From: an uncultured Oscillospiraceae bacterium
Lineage (GTDB): Bacteria; Bacillota; Clostridia; Oscillospirales; Oscillospiraceae
Assembly: GCA_944382995.1 (NCBI GenBank)
Contig: CALWOF010000006.1
Location: forward strand, 1-41,508
DNA: 41,508 nucleotides
Direction of reading: 5' to 3'
This document shows positions 1 through 6,939 of the stretch, in pieces. The notes under the pieces are model-generated. The model was not told where the DNA came from, did no database searches, and saw only the letters and a list, made by a program, of their open reading frames with translations. The translations under genes and the position numbers were made by a program. Every line of letters starts with the position of its first letter. The stretch's first letter is position 1.

Positions 1-87
1 GGCATCGTCACCGCCGATGACAGGCAGGCGCATGCAGCCCATGCCCAAAGCGGACAGCTTCAGATCCTGAAAGTCCCTGTAGATCAT
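1..87 (-). CDS. Aldo/keto reductase, N-terminal fragment
   Basis: Only the first 29 codons lie in the window; the gene runs off the left edge. The visible protein starts MIYRDFQDLKLSALGMGCMR, and the segment from the Ser-x-Leu-Gly-x-Gly to CMRLP is the first beta strand of the aldo/keto reductase TIM barrel as seen in clostridial members, many of which carry a C-terminal ferredoxin-like iron-sulfur domain that cannot be checked here. The start is the ATG at 87, behind AAAGAGGAGTG. Family knowledge: NAD(P)H-dependent reduction of aldehydes or ketones in the cytoplasm. A MerR-type promoter about 120 bp upstream suggests induction by a reactive or toxic small molecule. The substrate cannot be told from this fragment. 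Confidence 0.8.
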   Translation of the reverse strand, partial: MIYRDFQDLKLSALGMGCMRLPVIGGDDA

Positions 88-209
88 TGCAATCACTCCT
101 CTTTCCGAAATTCCGGCTGCGGAGCCCCGCAGCCCTATAAGGCACTTCTGCCATCCGCACCTGGATGGAAAGAGCCTCCGTCCGCCCTGAGGCGGCCCCT
201 CTTACCAAG

Positions 210-240
210 AGAATACCACCTGGAGTGCGCTCCAAGTCAA
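210..240 (-). promoter_or_regulatory. MerR-type promoter/operator with 19-bp spacer
   Basis: On the minus strand a -35 TTGACT (240-235) and a -10 TATTCT (215-210) are separated by exactly 19 bp (216-234). The spacer holds the dyad TGGAG-N4-CTCCA (221-234). An overlong spacer with a central palindrome is the hallmark of promoters remodelled by MerR-family activators. It fires toward the aldo/keto reductase at 87, leaving a leader of about 115 nt that contains a hairpin (115-134, arms GGCTGCGG/CCGCAGCC). No MerR gene lies in the window. Confidence 0.75.
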
Positions 241-279
241 GAGGTGAGCGGCAAAAATCCGAACAAGGACCGGTGCAGA

Positions 280-840
280 TCACATGGGCCGGAGACAGCC
301 GGCGGCGATCCCCAGCAGGGCGGACAGCAGGATGATGGCGATGGGATGCAGCTTCCTGTGGGTCAGGAACGCCATCAGGACAAAGATGGCCAGGGAGCAG
401 GCCAGGGGATAGCCGGCCAGCGCCTGTACGCCGTCAGGAGCGAACACCGTCTGTCCCACAGAGACCGCGGCGGCACCGATCATGCCGATCACCGCCGGCC
501 GCAGGCCGCTCATGGCTCCGCTGACTGCGGCACTGGCCCGGAAGGCGGCGTAAAACCGGGCCACCAGCAGGATGATGAGGAAGGAGGGCAGCACCACGCC
601 CAGCGTGGCGCAGAGGGCGCCGGGCAGGCCGGCCAGCTCCGCTCCCACATAGGTGGAGACGTTCACCGCAAAGGGGCCCGGCGTGCTCTCGCTGACGGCG
701 ATGAAGTTCACCAGTTCCTCCGCGGTCATCCAGCCGTGTGCCTGAACGTCCGCCTGGATCAGGGGCAGCATGGCATAGCCCCCGCCGATGGTAAAGAGTC
801 CGATTTTGAAAAAGGTGACAAAAAGCTCCAGGCAGATCAT
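280..840 (-). CDS. Chromate transporter, half-size subunit (downstream gene of the pair)
   Basis: This is a 186-aa membrane protein of the CHR family. Family knowledge: CHR proteins move chromate or related oxyanions, and short members of about 190 aa work as a pair encoded side by side. Seen: the family signature FKIGLFTIGGGYAMLPLI near residue 10, then ESTPGPFAVN and GALCATLGVVLPSF, and about five to six hydrophobic segments. The start ATG (840) overlaps the stop of the upstream paralog by ATGA, implying translational coupling and a heterodimer. Both genes encode 186 aa. The physiological substrate in a gut-type anaerobe may not be chromate. Confidence 0.85.
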   Translation of the reverse strand: MICLELFVTFFKIGLFTIGGGYAMLPLIQADVQAHGWMTAEELVNFIAVSESTPGPFAVNVSTYVGAELAGLPGALCATLGVVLPSFLIILLVARFYAAFRASAAVSGAMSGLRPAVIGMIGAAAVSVGQTVFAPDGVQALAGYPLACSLAIFVLMAFLTHRKLHPIAIILLSALLGIAAGCLRPM

Positions 841-1397
841 TCCGCAGCCCTCCTTTTGGCCATGTGGGAGGCGGCCAGACCTATGGCAGCGCTGGCCAGG
901 ATCACCAGCACGGCATCCACGCCGCAGAAGGCCGTCAGCACAAAGGCACCAGCCATGATCGCGTAGGCCACAGCTCCCTTGGGACTCTGCCGGTACATGG
1001 ACAGCAGCGCCTTCAGCAGCAGGGCCAGGACACCGGCCCGGATGCCGTTGAAGGCATACTGCACCACCAGCAGCTGGGAGAACTGGCGCAGCACGAAGGA
1101 GATGACGTAGATCACTAGGAAGGAGGGCAGCACCACGCCCAGCGTGGCGCAGAAGGCTCCGAAAGTGCCGCACACCTGATATCCCACAAAGGTGGCGGAA
1201 TTGATGGCAATGGGTCCCGGAGTGGATTCCGCGATGGCCACGATGTCCAGGATGTCTCCGTCTTTCAGCCAGCGGCGGCGTTCTGCCACCTCCCGCTGGA
1301 TCAGGGGGATCATGGCATACCCTCCGCCAAAGGTGAAGGCGCCGATCTTGAAAAAGGTCCAGAACAGCAGGCGGGCTTTGCTGAGGTCTGTACGCAT
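837..1397 (-). CDS. Chromate transporter, half-size subunit (upstream gene of the pair)
   Basis: Second CHR-family protein of 186 aa, paralogous to the gene that follows it. Seen: FWTFFKIGAFTFGGGYAMIP at residues 11-30, AESTPGPIAINSATFVG, and GAFCATLGVVLPSFLVIYV, with several hydrophobic helices. The ATG at 1397 is chosen because GAGAGGAGCG lies at a good distance; an in-frame ATG 15 codons upstream has no such site. The gene diverges from a LysR regulator across a 120-bp AT-rich region, so it is probably the regulator's target. It ends in a lysine/arginine-rich tail (MAKRRAAE) that overlaps the start of its partner. Confidence 0.85.
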   Translation of the reverse strand: MRTDLSKARLLFWTFFKIGAFTFGGGYAMIPLIQREVAERRRWLKDGDILDIVAIAESTPGPIAINSATFVGYQVCGTFGAFCATLGVVLPSFLVIYVISFVLRQFSQLLVVQYAFNGIRAGVLALLLKALLSMYRQSPKGAVAYAIMAGAFVLTAFCGVDAVLVILASAAIGLAASHMAKRRAAE

Positions 1398-1517
1398 GGG
1401 AAACGCTCCTCTCGTTCTCTTGAAGATCGCTCCCAGCATACGCTTTTTCGTGACATTCATCAATCCATATGATAAAATAATATTCATAATAAAAATGATA
1501 TGAATGGGGCGGACGAC
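1398..1517. promoter_or_regulatory. Divergent chrA/lysR control region with inverted repeat
   Basis: This 120-bp gap is markedly AT-rich against its surroundings. It holds an inverted repeat ATTCATA (1482-1488) / TATGAAT (1499-1505) with a 10-bp centre, a size suited to a LysR-type operator, just upstream of the chosen lysR start. Several AT-rich hexamers could serve as -10 boxes in either direction, but no clear -35/-10 pair stands out. Confidence 0.45.
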
Positions 1518-2405
1518 ATGACGCTGCGGCATCTGGAGATCTTCTGCGCCGTCTGTGCCCAGGGCAGCTTCACCCGGGCGGCGGAAAAGCTGAATATGGC
1601 CCAGCCGGCGGTAAGCCTGGCTATCCGGGAGCTGGAGGTCTTTTACAATGTGCGGCTGTTTGAGCGGATGAACCGCCGGATCTACCTCACGGAGGCAGGG
1701 CGAACTCTGCGGCAGTACGCGGATACAGTCCTCTCCCAGATGCGGGAGTCGGTGGAGGTCCTGCGGGAGAGCGGTGCACGGGGCACCTGTGCCTTCGGCG
1801 TCCATGTGACACTGGGAGAGACCCGGCTGGCGGAGATCCTGGTCCATCTGGCGGCAGAGCTGCCGGAGATGGAAATCCGGGCCTGTGTCCAGAACTCCCG
1901 GGAGACGGAGCGGATGATCCTGCAGAATGAGCTGGATTTTGCCGTGGTGGACAATGTCACGCTCTCGCCCCACTATCTGGCGGAGCCGCTGTGCGGAGAG
2001 ACCCTGGCGGCGGTGTGCGCCCCCGTCTATCTGCCGGGGAAGGACACCCTGACCCTGGCAGAGCTGGCGGGGGAGCGACTGCTGCTGCGGGAGCAGGGCA
2101 GCGGCACCCGCAGCAGCGTGGAAGCGGGATTCCAGCAGGCGGGCGTTCCGATCCGGCCCGCAGTGGAGAGCATCAGCACCGCTGCGCTGCTGTCCTGCGC
2201 CCGGGCGGGGCTGGGAATCACGCTGCTGCCCCGCTCTCTGGTGGAGCGGGACGTCGCACGGGGCAGCCTCCGGGAACTGACGGTGGTGGGCGGCAGCTTC
2301 TGCCGGAACTACTTTCTGGTACGCCACCGGGGCAAGTATCTCACAGACGGCATGAGGCGGGTGATCCAGGTGCTGCGGGAGCATCTGGGGGATACGCGGA
2401 CATAA
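1518..2405 (+). CDS. LysR-family transcriptional regulator
   Basis: A 295-aa LysR protein, normal length for the family. The N-terminal winged HTH spans residues 1-60 (MTLRHLEIFCAVCAQGSFTR, then AQPAVSLAIRELE, then LFERMNRRIYLTEAG), followed by a linker helix and a periplasmic-binding-like effector domain from about residue 90 (for example GSGTRSSVEAGF and SCARAGLGITLLPR). The ATG at 1518 is preferred over the in-frame ATG at 1500 because GGGGCGG precedes it and family members begin with M-[TS]-LRxLE. It is transcribed divergently from the two chromate-transporter genes and probably controls them together with itself. The effector is unknown; an oxyanion is a reasonable guess from context only. 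Confidence 0.9.
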   Translation: MTLRHLEIFCAVCAQGSFTRAAEKLNMAQPAVSLAIRELEVFYNVRLFERMNRRIYLTEAGRTLRQYADTVLSQMRESVEVLRESGARGTCAFGVHVTLGETRLAEILVHLAAELPEMEIRACVQNSRETERMILQNELDFAVVDNVTLSPHYLAEPLCGETLAAVCAPVYLPGKDTLTLAELAGERLLLREQGSGTRSSVEAGFQQAGVPIRPAVESISTAALLSCARAGLGITLLPRSLVERDVARGSLRELTVVGGSFCRNYFLVRHRGKYLTDGMRRVIQVLREHLGDTRT

Positions 2406-2406
2406 A

Positions 2407-2436
2407 GACGGCCCGCCGCAAGTGCGGCGGGCCGTC
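2407..2436. terminator. Bidirectional hairpin terminator between convergent genes
   Basis: Perfect 13-bp stem GACGGCCCGCCGC / GCGGCGGGCCGTC with an AAGT loop, two bases after the lysR stop and upstream of the end of the convergent acetyltransferase gene. On the minus strand it is followed by a short TTTAT tract. Confidence 0.75.
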
Positions 2437-2455
2437 TGGCGCGGCTGAGGCGGCG

Positions 2456-2965
2456 TCAGATCCCAAACTCCGGGGCATACTGCACCATGCCCCGGACCGG
2501 GGGCGCATCTTCCGTCAGTTTGACGGCCATGAAATTCTCTGCCGGCACGGGGAACGGCGCCTGGATGCCAAGCTGCTCCGCAGGGACGTAGCCGAAGCGG
2601 GGATAGTAGGTCTCGCTGCCCAGGACGACGCTGTAAGAATAGCCAAGGTCCCGGGCGATCTGGTGGCCTCGCCGGACCAGCGCGGAGCCCACGCCCTGCC
2701 CCTGAAACGCCGGCAGGACGGAGAGAGGCGCCAGCGCCAGCTGGGTGCTGGTACCGATCCGGATCTTCGTGAACAGGATGTGACCCACGATGCGGCCGTC
2801 CGTCTCCGCCACCAGGGACAGCTCCGGGACGAAGCTGGTGCTCTGCCGCAGGGCGGCGGCCAGATCCTGCTCGTTGCCGTCGCAGTGCTCCGCCGAGGCG
2901 AAGGCGTCTTTGATCAGCGTGTAGACCACGGGATAGTCGGCGGGGGTCTCTTGTCGAATGTGCAT
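2456..2965 (-). CDS. GNAT-family N-acetyltransferase
   Basis: A 169-aa single-domain GNAT protein. It opens with MHIRQETPADYPVVYTLIKD, continues through the central beta strands (LVAETDGRIVGHILFT), and carries the acetyl-CoA pyrophosphate-binding motif A in the form LSVLPAFQGQGVGSALVRRG (Q-x-x-G-x-G). The later FGYVPA stretch is typical of YhbS-like GNATs. Family knowledge: transfer of an acetyl group from acetyl-CoA to an amine; the acceptor cannot be predicted. The start at 2965 follows AAGAGGG. It is monocistronic, between a terminator shared with lysR and a 150-bp gap to the isocitrate dehydrogenase gene. Confidence 0.85.
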   Translation of the reverse strand: MHIRQETPADYPVVYTLIKDAFASAEHCDGNEQDLAAALRQSTSFVPELSLVAETDGRIVGHILFTKIRIGTSTQLALAPLSVLPAFQGQGVGSALVRRGHQIARDLGYSYSVVLGSETYYPRFGYVPAEQLGIQAPFPVPAENFMAVKLTEDAPPVRGMVQYAPEFGI

Positions 2966-3079
2966 GGAAAACCCTCTTTTCGGTGATTTGAGCGTCCGCC
3001 GGAGGACTGGCGGGACGGGATCAGTTTAAAGGAGAACGCCGGCAAAGTCAAGGGGAGGGCCGGCGGAAGAGAGAAGCAG

Positions 3080-3109
3080 GTCCCGGCGCACCACAGGGTG
3101 CGCCGGGAC
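3080..3109 (-). terminator. Terminator of the hydratase-icd operon
   Basis: Perfect 13-bp stem GTCCCGGCGCACC / GGTGCGCCGGGAC with a 4-nt loop, eight bases beyond the icd stop. In the direction of transcription (minus) it is followed by the pyrimidine-rich CTGCTTCTCTCTT. Confidence 0.8.
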
Positions 3110-3116
3110 CGGAAGC

Positions 3117-4334
3117 TCACGCCAGCCTGGCCGCCAGCCGCCTGGCGATCTCGTCCAGGAATTCCTCGCTGTCCGCGCCGCGGGCGGTGAAGCCGGGCTC
3201 TACCAGGCCCAGCAGATCCTTCGTCATGACGCCGTCCGTCAGGGTCTGGAGGGAGGCGTCCTCCAGGGCCTGACCGAACCGCACCAGCTCCGGCAGGTCA
3301 TCCAGCTCGCCCCGGCGCTTCAGTCCGCCGGACCAGGCGAAGATGGTGGCGATGGGGTTGGTGGAGGTCTTTTCGCCCTTCAGGTAGCGGTAGTAGTGCC
3401 GGGTGACGGTGCCGTGGCTGGCCTCGAACTCCATGGTGCCGTCGGGGGACACCAGCACGGAGGTCATCATGGCGAGACTGCCGAAGGCGGTGGCCACCAT
3501 GTCGCTCATGACATCGCCGTCGTAGTTCTTCAGCGCCCAGATGAAGCCGCCCTTGGAGCGGATGACCCGGGCCACCGCGTCGTCGATGAGGGTGTAGAAG
3601 TAGGTGAGGCCCAGCTTCTCAAACTCCGCCTTGTAGGTGTTCTCGTACTCCTCCTCGAAGATCCGCTTGAACTCCCCGTCATAGACCTTGGAGATGGTGT
3701 CCTTGGTGGAGAACCACAGGTCCTGCTTCTGGGTGATGGCGTACTGGAAGCAGCTGCGGGCAAAGGCCCGGATGCTCTTCTCCGTGTTGTGCTGACCCTG
3801 CCACACGGCGGGGCCGTCCACGGTCTGGACCGTCAGGGTCTTTTCGGCGCCGCTGGCCCCTTTGAAGGTGAGGGTGGCGGTGCCGGGCTCCTCCGTCACC
3901 ATGTCCACGGCCTTGTACATGTCGCCGTAGGCGTGGCGGGCGATGGTGATGGGGGCCTCCCAGTTCTTTACAACCGGGTGGATCATGGGCAGCACGATGG
4001 GCGCCCGGAAGGCAGTGCCGTCCAGGTAGGCCCGGATGGTGCCGTTGGGAGACTTCCACATCTCGGTGAGCTGGGGATACTCCTCCATTCGCTGCTTGTT
4101 GGGGGTGATGGTGGCGCACTTCACCGCCACGCCGTATTTCTGCGTGGCCCTGGCGGCGTCGATGGTCACCTGGTCTCGTGTCTCGTTCCGGTGGAGCAGC
4201 CCCAGGTCGTAGTACTCCGTCTTCAGGTCCACGAAGGGGCAGATCAGCTTCTCCTTGATCCAGGCCCACAGGACCCGGGTCATCTCGTCGCCGTCCATCT
4301 CCACGAGGGGGGTGGTCATTTTAATTTTGTCCAT
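3117..4334 (-). CDS. icd: NADP-dependent isocitrate dehydrogenase, eukaryotic-like type
   Basis: A 405-aa cytoplasmic enzyme for oxidative decarboxylation of isocitrate to 2-oxoglutarate with NADP+. It belongs to the homodimeric branch shared with eukaryotic IDH1/IDH2, not the E. coli Icd branch. Seen: TPLVEMDGDEMTRV at the start, VKCATITPN, the substrate loop MWKSPNGTIR, GRHAYGD-like ARHAYGDMYK, KNYDGDVMSD (metal-binding aspartates), and HGTVTRHYYRY with TSTNPIATIFAW at the NADP site. The start ATG (4334) has AGAGGTG upstream; a longer in-frame extension would be encoded by the neighbouring repeat element and lacks a suitable site. It is downstream of an aconitase-family gene in the same direction. 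Together they make 2-oxoglutarate from citrate. Confidence 0.95.
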   Translation of the reverse strand: MDKIKMTTPLVEMDGDEMTRVLWAWIKEKLICPFVDLKTEYYDLGLLHRNETRDQVTIDAARATQKYGVAVKCATITPNKQRMEEYPQLTEMWKSPNGTIRAYLDGTAFRAPIVLPMIHPVVKNWEAPITIARHAYGDMYKAVDMVTEEPGTATLTFKGASGAEKTLTVQTVDGPAVWQGQHNTEKSIRAFARSCFQYAITQKQDLWFSTKDTISKVYDGEFKRIFEEEYENTYKAEFEKLGLTYFYTLIDDAVARVIRSKGGFIWALKNYDGDVMSDMVATAFGSLAMMTSVLVSPDGTMEFEASHGTVTRHYYRYLKGEKTSTNPIATIFAWSGGLKRRGELDDLPELVRFGQALEDASLQTLTDGVMTKDLLGLVEPGFTARGADSEEFLDEIARRLAARLA

Positions 4335-4350
4335 TTCTTTCACACCTCTA

Positions 4351-4464
4351 TGTCTAGAGTGGAGAGTGAAGAGTGGAGAGTAGAGATTTGGGGTCCGGCA
4401 CAGCCGGACGATCAAAACCCGTTCCGCCTCCGGAGGAACACCATATCTTCACTCTTCACTCTTT
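4351..4464. repeat. Intergenic element with heptamer-repeat arms and twin hairpins (copy 1)
   Basis: The gap between the hydratase stop and icd is filled by a structured element. The left arm is four tandem heptamers (4356-4383: AGAGTGG, AGAGTGA, AGAGTGG, AGAGTAG). The right arm is two heptamers of the complementary sense (4449-4462: TCACTCT twice). Between them are two small GC hairpins: GTCCGGC-ACA-GCCGGAC (4393-4409) and a GTTCC/GGAAC stem around the palindrome CCTCCGGAGG (4421-4439). A second element of the same architecture lies between proA and proB (32288-32411). Confidence 0.75.
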
Positions 4465-6705
4465 TTATTTTGTCCGCTTGGCGTAATAGTTCATGAGACA
4501 GCCGTCCAGGATGATCTCTTTTTCATCGTCTGTCAGGCCCCTGACGTGGAGCATCAGGTCCTCCACGGTGCCGTCGGCCCGGATGACCTTGGCGGGGATG
4601 TCCTCCGCGCCAGCCTCAATGGCCCTCCGGATGCCGGGGACGAACACGCAGTCGCCGGCCTCATAGGGGAACGCCGTGTCAGCGTCCAGGGTGAAGGGCA
4701 GGATGCCCCAGTTGATGCAGTTGGAGCGGTAGCGTTTCGTGGCGAACTCGTAGCAGATGTTGGCGAAGCCCCCCAGCACCTTCTGGCAGGAGGCGGCCTG
4801 CTCCCGGGCGGAGCCGTCGCCTGGCTTGTTGGCGAACACGCAGGAGCCGAACTGGGTGGTTTTTACCAGAGCTGCGCCGTCGCCCACCTTGTCCAGGAGG
4901 GAAGTCAGCTTTTCCGGGGCGTTCCCCGCCAGCCGCTCCGCCTCGGTTGCCGCCACGGCCTTGGCCCGGCCCACGTAGGCGGGCTCCCGCCGGGAGAGGG
5001 TGAACTCCGCCAGCCGCAGGGGGTTGGAACGGTAGGAGGAGGTCTCGCCGGAGGGGATCAGCTCGTCGGTGGTGGTGACGGGGTCCCGGAGCACCGCCGC
5101 CAGCTCCACCAGCAGGTTCTCCGCCAGGGGCGCCATCTGCGGCCAGTCGGTGATGTTGGGGCCCATCACCAGCTCCACGCTGGGATCGGCCTTGCCGAAG
5201 CCGTAGTACAGCCGCCGGTCATAGACCCCCTTGTCGAAGTGATAGTCGCGGTGGACGGGGATGTAGTCGATGTCCGTGGCGGCGGTGATCCTGCCGCCGT
5301 TGGCCGCTGTGGCGGCGATGGACCGGGCGTCCATCAGGCAGACGCCGGCGAATTGCCCCTCGGCGGGCTTGGAGCCCTCCCGGTTGGGGAAGTTCCGGGT
5401 GGTGTGCCGCAGGGACAGCCCATTGTTGGCGGGCACGTCTCCGGCGCCGAAGCAGGGGCCGCAGAAGCTGGGCTTGATGACGGCGCCGGTGGCCAGCAGG
5501 TCGGCGGTGGCGCCGATGCGGGTCAGCTCCAGGCTGACAGGCACGCTGGTGGGGTACACGTCCAGGGTGAAGGCACCGTTGCCGGTGGAGCCGCCCCGGA
5601 GGATGTCCGCCGCCTCGGTGATGTTGTCAAAGAGGCCGCCGGCGCACCCGGCGATGACGCCCTGGTCCGCCCACACGCCGCCGTCGTGGATCTTGTCCGT
5701 CAGCTTCACATGGGCCTTGGGATACCGCTTCTGGGCGTCCGCCTCCACGCCGGCGAGGATCTCCTCCGCGTTGTCCAGGAACTCGCGGATGGTCCAGGCG
5801 TTGGAGGGGTGGAAGGGCAGGGCGATCATGGGCTCGACTTTGGAGAGGTCGATCTCGATGTACTTGTCGTACCAGGCCCCGTCCGCCGGGTGCAGCTCCT
5901 TGTAATCCTCGGGGCGCTGGTGGGCCTGGTAGAAGCCCTCGGTGACGCCGTCCGTCTCCCAGATAGAGGAGAGGCAGGTGGTCTCGGTGGTCATCACGTC
6001 GATGCCGTTGCGGAAGTCGATGGGGAGATCCGCGATGCCGGGGCCGCAGAACTCCAGAACGCAGTTGTTGACGAAGCCGCTTGCAAACGTGGCCTTCACC
6101 AGGGCGATGGCCACGTCGTGGGGCCCCACGCCCCGCTGGGGCGCGCCGGTCAAGTACACCAGCACCACCTTGGGGTAGTTGATGTCCCAGGTGTTTTTCA
6201 GCAGCTGCTTGGCAAGCTCCGGGCCGCCCTCCCCCACGGCCATGGTGCCCAGGGCCCCGTACCGGGTGTGGGAGTCAGAGCCCAGGATCATGGCACCACA
6301 TTTGGCCATCTGTTCTCTTGCATAGGAGTGGATGACGGACTGGTTGGCGGGCACGTAGATGCCGCCGTACTTTTTCGCGGCGGAGAGACCGAAGACGTGG
6401 TCATCCTCATTGATGGTGCCGCCCACGGCGCACAGGCTGTTGTGGCAGTTGGTCAGGGCATAGGGGATGGGGAACTCCTTCATGCCGGAGGCCCGGGCCT
6501 GCTGGATGATGCCCACGTAGGTGATGTCATGGGACACCATGGCGTCAAAGCGGATTTGGAGCTGTTCCGGGTCGCCGGAGGTGTTGTGGGCCTGGAGGAT
6601 GGACCAGGCCATGGTCCGCTTCCGGCCCTCCTCCGGGGAGACCGGGCCGGCGGCACAGGGGACGCCGCCCGTCAGGAACACGCCGTTGTCGTGCAGTGTG
6701 ATCAT
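4465..6705 (-). CDS. Aconitase-family hydratase (YbhJ-like), probable citrate/isocitrate isomerase
   Basis: A 746-aa aconitase-superfamily protein, close in length to E. coli YbhJ rather than AcnA. Seen: NCHNSLCAVGG near residue 80, GSDSHTRYGALGTMAVGEGG (aconitase signature 1 region), CGPCFGAGDVPANNG with a C-x2-C pair suited to ligating the 4Fe-4S cluster, and a C-terminal swivel domain (GSCVFANKPGDGS, KRYRSNCINWGILPF). The start ATG (6705) sits eight bases after AGGAGGT. It is first in a two-gene unit with icd, which supports a real aconitase role in citrate-to-2-oxoglutarate conversion, although YbhJ itself has no proven activity that I can cite. The promoter is at 6753-6781. Confidence 0.85.
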   Translation of the reverse strand: MITLHDNGVFLTGGVPCAAGPVSPEEGRKRTMAWSILQAHNTSGDPEQLQIRFDAMVSHDITYVGIIQQARASGMKEFPIPYALTNCHNSLCAVGGTINEDDHVFGLSAAKKYGGIYVPANQSVIHSYAREQMAKCGAMILGSDSHTRYGALGTMAVGEGGPELAKQLLKNTWDINYPKVVLVYLTGAPQRGVGPHDVAIALVKATFASGFVNNCVLEFCGPGIADLPIDFRNGIDVMTTETTCLSSIWETDGVTEGFYQAHQRPEDYKELHPADGAWYDKYIEIDLSKVEPMIALPFHPSNAWTIREFLDNAEEILAGVEADAQKRYPKAHVKLTDKIHDGGVWADQGVIAGCAGGLFDNITEAADILRGGSTGNGAFTLDVYPTSVPVSLELTRIGATADLLATGAVIKPSFCGPCFGAGDVPANNGLSLRHTTRNFPNREGSKPAEGQFAGVCLMDARSIAATAANGGRITAATDIDYIPVHRDYHFDKGVYDRRLYYGFGKADPSVELVMGPNITDWPQMAPLAENLLVELAAVLRDPVTTTDELIPSGETSSYRSNPLRLAEFTLSRREPAYVGRAKAVAATEAERLAGNAPEKLTSLLDKVGDGAALVKTTQFGSCVFANKPGDGSAREQAASCQKVLGGFANICYEFATKRYRSNCINWGILPFTLDADTAFPYEAGDCVFVPGIRRAIEAGAEDIPAKVIRADGTVEDLMLHVRGLTDDEKEIILDGCLMNYYAKRTK

Positions 6706-6752
6706 ATCCGAAGACCTCCTGTATGTCACGGGATGCCGTGTTTGATTCCCTT

Positions 6753-6781
6753 ACTATACCACAGCCCGGCCCGGTTGAAAA
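6753..6781 (-). promoter_or_regulatory. Candidate promoter of the hydratase-icd operon
   Basis: On the minus strand TTTTCA (6781-6776) and TATAGT (6758-6753) are 17 bp apart. The -10 is good and the -35 moderate. The predicted leader is about 40 nt and contains the AGGAGGT site of the hydratase. Confidence 0.5.
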
Positions 6782-6939
6782 GTGCTTTTTGCAGGAAAGG
6801 ACGCCTCGACTTGCAGATTCGGAGGAGTTGACAAGAAAGCTGCCGGAAACAGAGGCCGCCGGAGACAGTTTGCGGAAACTCAACGGAGCGTTGCTTGCGT
6901 TTGGAGAAAATATCAGGTATCCTGTGAGAGAGGTGAGGA

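Noticed and set aside
88-279. Riboswitch between the chromate transporter end and the aldo/keto reductase
   Set aside because: Only small unrelated hairpins are seen (115-134 and a CCGCC/GGCGG stem near 183-196); no known aptamer core is recognisable.
8-283. 91-aa minus-strand frame upstream of the chromate transporter end
   Set aside because: It crosses the MerR-type promoter and the start of the aldo/keto reductase in another frame; no ribosome site or homology.
4335-4415. N-terminal extension of isocitrate dehydrogenase
   Set aside because: The extra 27 residues would be encoded by the heptamer-repeat element and have no ribosome site; IDH of this family begins at the chosen ATG.
4546-6831. 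761-aa plus-strand frame over the hydratase gene
   Set aside because: Antisense shadow of a conserved enzyme; composition dominated by Gly, Val, His and Asp, no recognisable fold.
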